From assembly GCA_963729365.1 (NCBI GenBank), contig CAVSNQ010000023.1:85582-149581 (forward strand): a stretch of DNA of 64,000 bases. Direction: 5' to 3'. The position numbers and the translations under genes are program-made. The DNA comes from JASHPR01 sp963729365 (lineage in GTDB: Bacteria; Actinomycetota; Actinomycetes; Streptosporangiales; Streptosporangiaceae). The notes under the pieces were generated by a model. It was not told the DNA's origin. It was given only the letters and a program-made list of their open reading frames with translations, and did not search any database. Shown piece by piece: positions 7,759 through 16,421 of the stretch (positions are counted from its first letter, which is position 1; every line of letters begins with the position of its first letter).

Positions 7759-9399
7759 GTGCGGATGGCCCAGGAGCAGGCGGGCCGGGCGCTGCGTTCG
7801 GCGATCTGGCGGAAAGAACTGACCAGCGCTGTGCTGGCTACCTGGCCCGCCGACCCGCTCAAGCGCACCACAAAGGAATGGGAGGCGGTACGTGGCGCGA
7901 TGACCGGCGGCCACCTGCCCTCCAGTGTCTTTAAGGCGAGCACCCGCCAGGTCCTGCGCTTCGTCGGCGCCGAGGGGCGGTTGCCCATCGATCTGTTCGA
8001 GATGCAGGCCGCGCCGTCGGTGGCCGCGCTGCTGCTGTTGTGCGCGTGCGACCGGCAGCAAGCGACCATCGAGCGGTCCGCGGCAGACCCCGGGCGGGCA
8101 CTGCTGCGCTTGCAGCTCCCGGCACGGCCAGACCCGCAGAGCTACCGGGATTGGACCTGGGTGGCGTGCCCGATCGCCCTGCCACCAACCGTCCCCACTG
8201 GGGCGGTGCTGCACCTGCCCACACTCCGGCTGGCCAACGGGAAGGTGCGCGCCGACGTCGCGTTCACTCATGCAGTCCCGGCGAGCCGTCGGGCCGGGCA
8301 TGTGATCGCGCTCGGTGTGGACTGGGGGCTCAACACCCTGCTCAGTGCAGGCGCGGCCCGCCTGAACGCCGACCAGACGATCACGGCTGCCGGAAGCGGG
8401 GCCCAGTACCGGGCGGGCGGAGTGCTGGCGAAAGCGCACCGGCTGCGGCGTCAGGGCGAGGCGCTGCATGCCAAGGCCAGCCATTACGACCGCCTCATCG
8501 CCGGCGATCAGCGGCACCCGCTGAACGCCCGCAGGGCCATCCTGGCCGAACAGTTCCGCCAGGTCAGCGAGCGCCGGTCGAACCTCAACAACGCGCTAGC
8601 CCGGTCAGCAGCACGGTGGACGGTGGACCAGGCGATCACGGCCAGGGCCAGCGTGATCTACCTAGAAGATCTGCGCTCGATGGAAGCCAAGGGCATGGGC
8701 CGCACCCTGAACACCCGGCTCTCCCAGACAGTCCGCGGGAAAATCGCCAGCTGGATACGGCACATCGCCGCCGAGTCAGGCATCGCCGTGGTCACCGTGC
8801 CCGCCCGGGACACCTCCCGGCGCTGCCCCCGCTGCCTGGTCGTCCTGCGGCACTGCAAGGCACCGGACCAGATCACCACACCCGGCTGGAAATGGGCCCG
8901 GTGCCCAGCCTGCGGCTGGCAGGGCGACCGTGACCAGGGCGCATGGCAGCGCATCGCCGCACGCGGCCTCACCCACCAGCGCAAGACCGTTGCGGACCGT
9001 ACCAGCGGCGCCCTGGCCATCCGCTCACTCGCCGACGATCTCGAAGCCATAGCAGTTATCACCGCTCCGCAGACCAGCTGGAGGGACCGGTCTAAGACCG
9101 GCCCGACCCGGCGGCGTACCACACGCCCGGCGCCCAGGCGACGCCAGGCTCCCTCCCCCGACAGACCCTCGGGCCCGGCGGGCAAGCGTCCGGAGGGACA
9201 CGCTCACACGGACCGCCCGGCTGCCCCGCGCAGCCGACAGGTACCAGGGCGCGCACGCGATCAGCTCACCCATCAACAGGCATCAGCCACGCGGAGCTGC
9301 GCTCGGCGCTGGATTCCATCTCCACGCCCACGCCACCCCGCCCCGATGGGAACCAGGTCCCGGCGAGCCACCACAGTTCGCCAACGATCCCTAAGCTGA
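7759..9399 (+). CDS. TnpB-type RuvC nuclease (IS200/IS605-like accessory transposase)
   Basis: A RuvC-fold, RNA-guided-nuclease-type protein (TnpB/OrfB). Catalytic motifs are all present: RuvC-I VIALGVDWGLNTLL (Asp), RuvC-II VIYLEDLRSM (Glu), a zinc ribbon CPRC...CPAC, and RuvC-III DRDQGAWQRIAARGL (Asp). No TnpA (Y1 HUH transposase) gene is adjacent, so the element is probably not self-mobile. Frame 1 is clean from about 7700 to 9200. Beyond that its Pro/Arg-rich tail looks wrong, while frame 2 reads RLPRAADRYQGAHAISSPIN, then GAGFHLHAHATPPRWEPG, to a TAA at 9394, which resembles the usual end of these proteins. I infer two compensating indels, near 7700 and 9200. The start used (GTG 7759) is therefore arbitrary. 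The 3' part may also encode the guide RNA, which in this class overlaps the gene end. Confidence 0.75.
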   Translation: MRMAQEQAGRALRSAIWRKELTSAVLATWPADPLKRTTKEWEAVRGAMTGGHLPSSVFKASTRQVLRFVGAEGRLPIDLFEMQAAPSVAALLLLCACDRQQATIERSAADPGRALLRLQLPARPDPQSYRDWTWVACPIALPPTVPTGAVLHLPTLRLANGKVRADVAFTHAVPASRRAGHVIALGVDWGLNTLLSAGAARLNADQTITAAGSGAQYRAGGVLAKAHRLRRQGEALHAKASHYDRLIAGDQRHPLNARRAILAEQFRQVSERRSNLNNALARSAARWTVDQAITARASVIYLEDLRSMEAKGMGRTLNTRLSQTVRGKIASWIRHIAAESGIAVVTVPARDTSRRCPRCLVVLRHCKAPDQITTPGWKWARCPACGWQGDRDQGAWQRIAARGLTHQRKTVADRTSGALAIRSLADDLEAIAVITAPQTSWRDRSKTGPTRRRTTRPAPRRRQAPSPDRPSGPAGKRPEGHAHTDRPAAPRSRQVPGRARDQLTHQQASATRSCARRWIPSPRPRHPAPMGTRSRRATTVRQRSLS

Positions 9400-9474
9400 T
9401 CAGAGACGCTAGGCAGTAGCGTTGCGTTACGGGCTCTTGGACGGTCAAACATCGGCTTACAGCGGAGGTTGGTC

Positions 9475-10356
9475 ATGGCAGTGCCGTACGATTCCGCATC
9501 GAAGTTCCAGGAGTACGCCCGGCCGGAGATGCTGGTCTCCACCGACTGGCTGGCCGAGCATCTGGACGATCCCGCGCTTGTCGTCGCCGAGTCCGACGAG
9601 GACGTGCTGCTCTACGAGACCGGCCACATCCCCGGCGCGGTCAAGCTCGACTGGCACACCGAGCTCAACGACCCGGTGACCCGTGACTACGTCCATGGCG
9701 TGGACTTCGCGCGGCTGATGGAGGAGAAGGGGATCAGCCGGGACACCACGCTGGTGCTGTACGGCGACCGCAACAACTGGTGGGCGGCGTACGCGCTGTG
9801 GGTGTGCAGCCTATTTCGGCACCCGGACGTGCGTCTCCTCGACGGGGGCCGGGCCAAGTGGATCGCCGAGGGCCGGCCGCTGAGCACCGAGGTCCCGCCG
9901 CGGTCCCGCGGCAGCTACCCGGTGGTCGAGCGCGATGACAGCACCATACGGGCGTTCCGGGATCAGGTTGTGGCACACCTCGGCCTGCCCATGATCGACG
10001 TGCGCTCTCCCGGCGAGTACAGCGGCGAGCTGCTGCACATGCCGGACTACCCACAGGAGGGCGCGGTGCGGGGCGGCCACATTCCCGACGCCAGGAACGT
10101 TCCCTGGGCCCGTGCGGCCGCGGAGGACGCCACGTTCCGGACCCGCAAGGAACTCGAGGCGATCTACCAGGATGAGGCGGGGCTGCGCCCCGACGACGAC
10201 GTCGTGGTGTACTGCCGGATCGGCGAGCGGTCCAGCCACACCTGGTTCGTGCTGCACCATCTGCTCGGCTACCCGCACGTGCGCAACTACGACGGGTCGT
10301 GGACCGAGTGGGGCAACTCGGTGCGGGTGCCGATCCGCAGGGGCGAGGCGCCGTGA
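9475..10356 (+). CDS. Thiosulfate/3-mercaptopyruvate sulfurtransferase (tandem rhodanese)
   Basis: A 293-residue protein with two rhodanese domains. The first, inactive one spans about residues 16-130 (STDWLAEHLDD, GHIPGAVKLDW). The second spans about 160-285 with the active-site loop VVYCRIGERSSHTW, whose Cys carries the persulfide. The start ATG 9475 has a perfect GGAGG six bases upstream. It transfers sulfur from thiosulfate or mercaptopyruvate to acceptors such as cyanide or thiols. Its stop overlaps the GTG start of the SufE-like gene (GTGA), so the two make a coupled sulfur-handling pair: the rhodanese forms the persulfide and the SufE-like protein can receive it. Confidence 0.92.
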   Translation: MAVPYDSASKFQEYARPEMLVSTDWLAEHLDDPALVVAESDEDVLLYETGHIPGAVKLDWHTELNDPVTRDYVHGVDFARLMEEKGISRDTTLVLYGDRNNWWAAYALWVCSLFRHPDVRLLDGGRAKWIAEGRPLSTEVPPRSRGSYPVVERDDSTIRAFRDQVVAHLGLPMIDVRSPGEYSGELLHMPDYPQEGAVRGGHIPDARNVPWARAAAEDATFRTRKELEAIYQDEAGLRPDDDVVVYCRIGERSSHTWFVLHHLLGYPHVRNYDGSWTEWGNSVRVPIRRGEAP

Positions 10357-10796
10357 CCGCCGATGCCGGCACCCTGCATCCCCGGCTGCAGGAGATCGCC
10401 GAAGACTTCACGGCGATGCCGGACTCGCAGCGGCTGCAGCTGCTGCTTGAGTTCTCCGAGGAGCTGCCGCCGCTGCCCGCCAGGTACGCGGACCACCATG
10501 ACCTGCTCGAGCAGGTGCCGGAGTGCCAGTCGCCGCTGTTCCTGGCCGTCGAGGTGGACGCCGACGATGTCGTTCACTTGTTCTTTGACGCGCCAAGGGA
10601 GGCGCCGACCACCCGGGGCTTCGCCGGCATCCTGCACGCCGGGCTCGACGGGCTCGGCGCGGACGAGGTGCTGGACACGCCGGGCGAGTTCCCGAGCCGG
10701 CTCGGGCTGCAGGACCTGGTGAGCCCGCTGCGGCTGCGCGGGCTGGCCGCGATGCTGGCCCGGATCAAGCGCCAGGTGCGCGAGCACCGGAGCTGA
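10353..10796 (+). CDS. SufE-like sulfur acceptor protein
   Basis: A 147-residue SufE-family protein, which accepts persulfide sulfur on one cysteine and hands it on, classically to SufB during Fe-S assembly. The acceptor Cys sits in VPECQSPLFLAVEVD, about residue 50. The helical tail SPLRLRGLAAMLARIKRQV is typical of the family. It starts with GTG at 10353, overlapping the sulfurtransferase stop by four bases. No SufS or SufBCD genes are nearby, so in this setting it probably works with the neighbouring rhodanese rather than a cysteine desulfurase. That partnership is inference from the coupling. Confidence 0.9.
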   Translation: MTADAGTLHPRLQEIAEDFTAMPDSQRLQLLLEFSEELPPLPARYADHHDLLEQVPECQSPLFLAVEVDADDVVHLFFDAPREAPTTRGFAGILHAGLDGLGADEVLDTPGEFPSRLGLQDLVSPLRLRGLAAMLARIKRQVREHRS

Positions 10797-10823
10797 CGGC
10801 GGCTGCTTGCCTGGAAGCCTCCC

Positions 10824-11348
10824 GTGACGTGGACCGCGCCGGAGTTCGCCCGCCAGGATGAGCCGTTCACCGGGCCGGAGCGCCCGATGCTCGACGGGTT
10901 CCTGGACAGGTACCGGGCCAGCCTGCTGCTGCGCTGCTCGGGCCTGACGGCAGGGCAACTCGCCGAGCGCTCGGTGCCGCCGTCCAGCCTGTCCCTGCTC
11001 GGGATCGTCCGGCACCTCACCGACGTCGAGCGCACCTACTTCCGCCGCCGCTGGGGCGGCGAGCAGATTGACGACTACTACTCGACGCCGGACCGGCCAG
11101 ACGGTGCGTTCGACGACGTGGACCCGGCCAGCGCGCAGCGCGATCTCGGCCGGCTCGTCGCCGAGCAGGACGCGGCCCGGCGGGCCGTGGCCGGGCTGTC
11201 GCTGGAGCAGATATTCACCAGCGAGCGCTGGGGCGAGATGTCACTGCGCTGGGCACTCACGCACATCATCGCCGAGTACGCGGCGCATTGCGGCCAAGCC
11301 GACCTGATCCGCGAGCGCATCGACGGCCGGACGGGCTGGCAATCGTAG
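10824..11348 (+). CDS. DinB superfamily protein
   Basis: A 174-residue four-helix-bundle protein of the DinB/DUF664 type. Marks are LSLLGIVRHLTDVERTYF (metal His on helix 2) and WALTHIIAEYAAHCGQADLI (two further His). Family members are metal-binding and often thiol-dependent transferases or stress proteins; the reaction here is unknown. Start GTG 10824 lies 27 bases after the SufE-like stop, on the same strand, so it is probably in the same transcript. Three His ligands are in place, suggesting a functional metal site. Confidence 0.88.
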   Translation: MTWTAPEFARQDEPFTGPERPMLDGFLDRYRASLLLRCSGLTAGQLAERSVPPSSLSLLGIVRHLTDVERTYFRRRWGGEQIDDYYSTPDRPDGAFDDVDPASAQRDLGRLVAEQDAARRAVAGLSLEQIFTSERWGEMSLRWALTHIIAEYAAHCGQADLIRERIDGRTGWQS

Positions 11349-11427
11349 GGGCTTGACCGACCCTCTTTGCCTCGCCTATGCCGCTGAGCTAGCAGCCGTT
11401 CATATCCGGCCTTTACGGTCGTCAGCC

Positions 11428-13059
11428 ATGGAAACCCCATACGGTGAAATACCGGAGAAGCTCGTCAAAGACATGACCGTGCAGGAAATGCACGACTACC
11501 TGAAGGCGCGGTACCGCCGGCGGACCGTGCTGAAGGGTGCCGGCGTCCTTGGCCTCGCTGCTGCTGCGGGCCCGCTCTTCTGGCGCCAGTCCTCCGCCTC
11601 CGCTTCCACCGCTTCGGCGCCGCAATGGATCGCCTACGGCCCCGACCCCACCAGGCAGATGTACGTCTCATGGTCGGCGGGCACCGCCGGCGGCGCGACG
11701 CCCGCGGTTCCCGCTCCGCAGGTCCGCTGGGGCCTCGACCACGGCTACGGCAGAATCGAGCAAGCTGCGTTCTCCGGCACCGTGCCGGTCCCCGCGATCA
11801 GCGGTGAGCCCGCCGAGGACACGGTGTACAGCAACGCACTGCTGTCCGGCCTCTTCCCGAACACCACATACCACTACTCGGTCAGCAACGACGGGGTGAA
11901 CTGGAGCCAGGACGTCACGTTCACCACCGCGGCGCCGGGGCCGAGCAACTTCCGGTTCACCATGGTGGGCGACGAGGCGACCAGCGACGAGAGCAGTCTG
12001 CCGATAGCGCAGGTCATCGGCGCACTCCGGCCGAGGTTCAACGTGGTGGTCGGCGACCTCAGCTACGCCGGCGACGGCTCCGGCTACTACACCAACGGGG
12101 TGCCGACCGGTGTCACCGACTTCAGCCCGGCCAGCTGGGACGCCTACCTCGGCATCGTCGGCCCGGTCGCCGCGCAGTCCATCCCGTGGCAGGTCGGCGT
12201 CGGCAACCACGAGATGGAGCCCCTCGACAACTTCGGCTACGTCGGGTTCACCACCAGGTTCCCGCAGGCGTACGCCCCGCAGTCGGTCACCGGCTCCCCG
12301 GTGGTCAAGGCGTTCACCTATGGCAACGTGGCCGTCATCCAGCTCGACGGCAACGACCTGTCGGCTGAGCTGTCCGACAACAACGGCTACACCGAGGGCA
12401 AGCAGACGGCCTGGCTGGCAGAGCGGCTGGCCGAGTACCGGGCGCCGTGGTCTGGGATCGACTTCATCATCGTCGGCTTCCACAACTGCGTGTTCTGCAC
12501 CAACACCACGCACGGCTCCGACGGCGGGATCCGCACGGTGTGGCAGAGCCTGTTCGACCGCTACCAGGTCGATCTGGTGGTCAGCGGGCACGTTCACGCC
12601 TACGAGCGCAGCTACCCGATCCGCGGCGGCGACGTCACCAAGGTGGTGCCCTCGGGCGGCACCGTCCATCCCGCGGCCGACGGCACCACTTACATCTGCG
12701 CGGGCGGCGGTGGCCAGGGCCTGTACACCGGCTGGTACGGGGCCACCGGCGGCGGCGACCCGGCCAATGCGTCCGGCCCGCCGCTGGTCTGGGAGTGGAC
12801 CGGCACGGACACCGCCGACGGCGGCACCGGCACCGCCGAGGACATCACGGACCCGGTCGCCGACTACTCCGCCTACCGCCACGCCAACTGGAGCTTCATC
12901 GTCCTGGACGTCGAGGCTCCGCGGTTCCCCGGCGGCGAGACCAGCGTCCTGGTCCGGGCCATCGACCCGACCCAGAACAGCAACGGGATCACCAGCATCG
13001 CCAGCCCCACCGTGATGGACAGCGTCACCCTGGTCCGCCGGAGCGGCGTCTTCGGCTAG
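11428..13059 (+). CDS. Tat-exported purple acid phosphatase / metallophosphoesterase
   Basis: A 543-residue secreted metallophosphatase. An N-terminal cytoplasmic stretch is followed by a twin-arginine signal (YRRRTVLKGAGVLGLAAAAG, about residues 31-50). Next comes the fibronectin-like N-terminal domain of plant-type purple acid phosphatases (residues 65-170), then the metallophosphoesterase core: MVGDEAT, VVGDLSYAGDG, GVGNHEME, IIVGFHN and the late GHVHAYERSY with the metal His residues. It hydrolyses phosphate monoesters outside the membrane and may scavenge phosphate. Start ATG 11428 gives a complete Tat signal, although the ribosome site is weak. It follows the DinB gene by 79 bases and may have its own promoter. 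Confidence 0.88.
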   Translation: METPYGEIPEKLVKDMTVQEMHDYLKARYRRRTVLKGAGVLGLAAAAGPLFWRQSSASASTASAPQWIAYGPDPTRQMYVSWSAGTAGGATPAVPAPQVRWGLDHGYGRIEQAAFSGTVPVPAISGEPAEDTVYSNALLSGLFPNTTYHYSVSNDGVNWSQDVTFTTAAPGPSNFRFTMVGDEATSDESSLPIAQVIGALRPRFNVVVGDLSYAGDGSGYYTNGVPTGVTDFSPASWDAYLGIVGPVAAQSIPWQVGVGNHEMEPLDNFGYVGFTTRFPQAYAPQSVTGSPVVKAFTYGNVAVIQLDGNDLSAELSDNNGYTEGKQTAWLAERLAEYRAPWSGIDFIIVGFHNCVFCTNTTHGSDGGIRTVWQSLFDRYQVDLVVSGHVHAYERSYPIRGGDVTKVVPSGGTVHPAADGTTYICAGGGGQGLYTGWYGATGGGDPANASGPPLVWEWTGTDTADGGTGTAEDITDPVADYSAYRHANWSFIVLDVEAPRFPGGETSVLVRAIDPTQNSNGITSIASPTVMDSVTLVRRSGVFG

Positions 13060-13169
13060 TCGCGTCACCAGGAGCGGGGGGCCTCGGCTGCCGCGGTCCC
13101 CAGCATGTGCGCTGACACGAACGTTCGCCCGTCTGGGGATCCCTTGCCTGCGCGGCCCTGCGGCCGGGT

Positions 13170-13634
13170 CCGCTGACTGATCCGGCGTCCGCGACCAAGG
13201 CAGTGCTGCGATCCCTGGTCCGTCGTCCGCAAGCCCTGCGGGCCGAGATCGGCGATCTGGACGGCGAACTCGCACCGCTGGTCACCGCAGTCGCGCCTGA
13301 GCCGGTTGCCTGCCCGGCGTCGGAGTAGACCCCGCCGGGCAGCTGCTGGTCACGGGCGTTCGGTCGCACGCCTGTGCGGCGTTGCGCGGTTCCGGTGTCC
13401 TCCGGCCGCACCGACCGGCATCGACTGCACCGCGGCGGCGATCGCGACGCCAACAGCGCCCTGTGGCGCATCGCCCTGGTCCGCATGCACTGCCACCAGC
13501 CCAGCAGGGACTACGTCGCCCGGAGGACCGCCGAAGGCAGGTCCAAGAAAGAGACCCTGCGCTGCCTCAAGCGCTACATCGCCCGCGAGATCTATCCCCG
13601 CCTGCTGAGCCCTGCGAGTCTCGGAGGGCGGTAG
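13170..13634 (+). pseudogene. IS110-family transposase remnant
   Basis: Broken pieces of an IS110 (DEDD/Ser recombinase-like) transposase. The segment near 13190-13325 reads ATKAVLRSLVRRPQALRAEI, ending in a stop at 13326-13328. The later part reads SSGRTDRHRLHRGGDRDANS, then ALWRIALVRMHCHQPSRDYV and KKETLRCLKRYIAREIYPRL, the hallmark IS110 C-terminal domain. Between them only fragments such as VARLCGVA survive, in a different frame. At least two frameshifts and the missing N-terminal DEDD domain make it dead. No terminal repeats could be assigned; IS110 elements lack long inverted repeats. Confidence 0.75.
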
Positions 13635-13653
13635 CGGTGAGAAGATCGGCTGG

Positions 13654-14508
13654 ATGCAGCCATCTCAGATTCAGCGCGCGCTGGCTGCGGCCATGTCGAT
13701 CGCCTCGGCGCTTGGCCTGCCCGTCGATGACGTGATCGTCCTTCACGATTCGAACAAGCTAACGGTGCGCCTGCTGCCTTGTGACATCGTTGCCCGCGTC
13801 GCGCCAATAGCGCATCAGGTCGCACAGTTCGAGATCGGGCTGGCCCGGCGGCTCGCGGAAACCCAGAGCCCTGTGGCTGCTCTGGACCCCCGAGCAGAGC
13901 CGCGCGTCTATGAGCGTGATGGTTTCGTCGTCACGCTGTGGACCTACTACACACCTGTGGCACCTCGGCTGGTCTCACCAGCCGACTACGCGAATGCGCT
14001 CGAGCGACTGCATGCCAGCATGCGCCAGCTCGATGTCAGGACGCCGCACTTCACCGATCGAGTGGAAGCGGCTCAGCGTCTTGTGGGGAGCAGCAACCTC
14101 ACTCCGGATCTTGCCGACGCAGATCGGGAGCTTCTCACCACTACGCTACGGAGCCGCAGACGGGCGATCGTCGACCGCGGCGGTGCCGAGCAGCTGCTGC
14201 ACGGCGAGCCGCACCCGGGCAACGTGCTCAGCACGAAGTCGGGACCGTTGTTCATCGATTTCGAGACGTGCTGCCGCGGACCCGTCGAATTCGACCTCGC
14301 CCATGTCCCCGAAGATGTGAGCGAGCGCTATGCCGCTGCTGATGAAGACCTGCTGATCGAGTGCCGAGGCCTAGTTCTTGCCATGGTCGCCGCATGGCGC
14401 TGGGATCCGGGCGACCAGTTCCCGGATAGGCAACGAGCAGCTCGCGCACTCCTCAGCACTCTGCGACTCGGCCCACCGTGGCCGCCACTCGACGTCGTGA
14501 TGCGCTGA
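13654..14508 (+). CDS. Aminoglycoside-phosphotransferase-fold small-molecule kinase
   Basis: A 284-residue APH/choline-kinase-fold protein. The Brenner-type motif reads LLHGEPHPGNVL, with Glu where Asp is usual, and the metal motif reads LFIDFETCCRGPVEFDLAHV. The N-lobe is short, with the conserved strand KLTVRLLPCDIVARV. Such proteins phosphorylate antibiotics, sugars or choline; the substrate cannot be assigned. Start ATG 13654 lies 19 bases after the IS110 remnant, so the gene is likely part of the accessory island. The family call is solid; an actual resistance role is not shown. Confidence 0.8.
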   Translation: MQPSQIQRALAAAMSIASALGLPVDDVIVLHDSNKLTVRLLPCDIVARVAPIAHQVAQFEIGLARRLAETQSPVAALDPRAEPRVYERDGFVVTLWTYYTPVAPRLVSPADYANALERLHASMRQLDVRTPHFTDRVEAAQRLVGSSNLTPDLADADRELLTTTLRSRRRAIVDRGGAEQLLHGEPHPGNVLSTKSGPLFIDFETCCRGPVEFDLAHVPEDVSERYAAADEDLLIECRGLVLAMVAAWRWDPGDQFPDRQRAARALLSTLRLGPPWPPLDVVMR

Positions 14509-14712
14509 CCGGATGGTCCGTAACCCGGTCCTGCCACCAGGCGCCCGGCCAGGCGTGCGACGCATCGACGCGATCGTCCGCGAGCCGTCGTGGGTTTGCA
14601 AATCCCGATCGAGGAGGGCTTGACGAAAATAGGAGCGTCAGCTCCCGGAGGGCGCCCGGGCTGCAGCCGTCAAGACGCGGCGTCATCGTCGGGCGGGGCA
14701 GGGCTTCGGTCG
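14509..14712. other. Convergent spacer with no recognised gene
   Basis: The 204 bases between the APH-like gene and the KH-domain gene, which point at each other, show no conserved frame. Short Arg/Gly-rich open stretches on both strands look like noise from high GC. Confidence 0.4.
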
Positions 14713-15303
14713 CTAGCCTCTAGCCCGCCCGCCCGGATCCTCTTCCCGCGCCAGCGCCTTGCCAGGCGGGCCAGGAATCTGCAGGATGTTCAGCTGCACC
14801 GGCTTGCCGGTCAGCTCCTCCAGCTCAGCGCGGAGCCGGTCGGCCTCCGCGCCGCCATGGCCGATCGCCACGCCCGGCCGGGCGGCGCGGATATCAACCC
14901 GGACGTGGTCCTGGTCCCCGCTGACCGACACCGCGGATACCCCGGCCGCCTGTCCTATCCGCCGGTGTATCACCTCATCGATCTCGTCGATGTGCAGCTG
15001 GACCGTCAGGATCTCCGAGCCGGCGGTGGCCCCGGCCTCCTCGGCCCCGGCCATCTCGATGTGCTCCGCCAGCACCCGGTTCGTCATGTCCCGCCGACCC
15101 GGCTCATCGGCCGCCGCATATGCCCGGGCCGCCTCGTCGGTCAGCTCCAGGTCCACGTACGGATTCAGGTACACCCGCAGCACCACCAGCGGCAGGCCCG
15201 GATCACGCCCGGCGATGACCATCCGGCGGGCGGCGGTGTACTTCTCCCCGGTCTCGGCCATCCGGGCCCGGACCTGCTTCTTGAACGCGCTGTCGTCAGT
15301 CAC
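14713..15303 (-). CDS. Stand-alone KH-domain protein resembling ribosomal protein S3
   Basis: A 196-residue protein, not the ribosomal gene itself. Residues 1-30 (AFKKQVRARMAETGEKYTAA) carry a short helical motif I recall at the start of several actinobacterial proteins. Residues 115-180 match the type II KH domain of ribosomal protein S3: VRVDIRAARPGVAIGHGGAE, then RLRAELEELTGKPVQLNIL. The GxxG loop is present as GHGG, so RNA binding is plausible. The usual S3 neighbours (L22, L16) are absent. The start is GTG 15303, with GAGGGA seven bases upstream. Role unknown; candidates are an RNA-binding regulator or a ribosome-associated factor. It lies in a mobile-element-rich stretch. Confidence 0.7.
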   Translation of the reverse strand: MTDDSAFKKQVRARMAETGEKYTAARRMVIAGRDPGLPLVVLRVYLNPYVDLELTDEAARAYAAADEPGRRDMTNRVLAEHIEMAGAEEAGATAGSEILTVQLHIDEIDEVIHRRIGQAAGVSAVSVSGDQDHVRVDIRAARPGVAIGHGGAEADRLRAELEELTGKPVQLNILQIPGPPGKALAREEDPGGRARG

Positions 15304-15544
15304 GCCATGTCCCTCGCGGCGATACTGCCCCGCGCCCTGATCGCCTGGCTCAGCGGTGACTGATCTGTCCCAGCTAGCGCGAACCAGCGGCCCTTGTCCT
15401 CACCGCCGCCGCGGGCGCGGGCCACGGCAGCCCGGAGTGCGGCAGACGCTCCTGCCTGCACCCAGGCTACCCCCCGTATCCCGCCGCCCCCCAACAAGGA
15501 CATCCCGAACCGCATGCAAATTCTGGCCGGAAGCAAGCATGTTG
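15304..15544. other. Spacer with no recognised gene
   Basis: The 241 bases upstream of the KH gene and downstream of the IS630 remnant contain a G-rich stretch but no conserved product I can recognise. The promoter of the KH gene must lie here. Confidence 0.35.
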
Positions 15545-16024
15545 CTACCAGGGCTCGATGGCCAGGCCGGTCGCGGCGAGGCAGCCGTCGATCAGGTGGG
15601 GCCGGTACTGGGTCTTCTTCAGCTTGCGCTTGACGATGCGGACCAGGCCGTCCAGGTCGGCGACGACGAAGTTGGCCATGGCCCGCTTGAGCAGCGACCA
15701 GATGCCCTCCGGCCGGATTGAGATCCGGCCCGAGGCGGGCAGCCGGAAGACCCGCAGCCATTGCTTGTTTTTCGCGGTGAAGTCCGCCAGTTCGGAGGCC
15801 AGGTGGATGTTGAGGTTATCCCAGCACCAGATCAGCGAGGCGGACAGCTGACGGTGGGTGGCGATGATCAGGTCCCGGTAGTCGCTCCAGGTGAACCCCT
15901 TGGCCTCGCCCTTACCGCGGCGGTAGACGCGCAGCTGGTAGAACAGATGCGGCCGGTCGCCGGGCCGGTAGCACACCACCCCGGCGATGCTGACCCGCCC
16001 GCCACCTGCGCCGCGCACCTTCAT
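15545..16024 (-). pseudogene. IS630-family transposase remnant (DDE domain, 5'-truncated)
   Basis: The frame reads RGAGGGRVSIAGVVCYRPGD, then LIWCWDNLNIHLASEL, which holds the second Asp of the DDE triad, and later GIWSLLKRAMANFVV with the end ATGLAIEPW. That is the catalytic half of an IS630/Tc1-type transposase. The N-terminal HTH half and first Asp are absent; homology stops abruptly at about 16025. The expected DLNP(V)E motif is altered to RISIRPEG, because one base is lost before and one gained after it (about 15708-15737), which leaves the frame open. It cannot encode an active transposase. Confidence 0.75.
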
Positions 16025-16184
16025 AAGAATGGCTCACGCCTCACTGCGCCGAGCCAGCCGATGCCATGCCGGATGGCAGTCCCGAGGTAAGAGCGGATAG
16101 CACAGAAGGTTTCGGTGCCGGCCATGGAGTGCATGCAACCGGAGACTTTGATTCGGACCTTGCTCATGCGGATGGCCTGCTCAG

Positions 16185-16404
16185 CTTGTGCACTCCACCC
16201 GACGAGCGCCAGTTGGGTCAACTTGGTGGTGCGGTGGTTCGCCGAGCTGACCAACCGCAAGCTCCGCCGCTCCACCTACCGCAGCGTCGCCGAACTCGAA
16301 GCCGACATCCGCGCCTGGATCAAGGCCTGGCACGACGAGCTAAGCCCTCCATCTGGACCAAGATTGCCGGTGAGGTCTTTAAGACCCTCGCCACCTACTG
16401 CTAA
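16185..16404 (+). pseudogene. Second IS630-family transposase remnant (C-terminal end)
   Basis: Plus-strand reading gives ASWVNLVVRWFAELTNRKLR, then SVAELEADIRAWIKAWHDE, followed in another frame by KPSIWTKIAGEVFKTLATYC and a stop at 16404. This is the C-terminus of an IS630 transposase of a subtype different from the minus-strand copy next to it. One frameshift lies near 16338. Only the last 70 or so residues survive. The two remnants point away from each other and meet near 16030-16185, so the island has taken at least two IS630 insertions. Confidence 0.7.
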
Positions 16405-16421
16405 CGAATTACATTAGTTAG

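Noticed and set aside
7496..9394. Type V CRISPR effector (Cas12-like)
   Set aside because: Size and motif spacing fit TnpB, and no repeat array or cas1/cas2 gene is present.
14713..15303. The housekeeping rpsC gene
   Set aside because: Only the KH part resembles S3; the N- and C-terminal S3 domains and the ribosomal operon context are missing.
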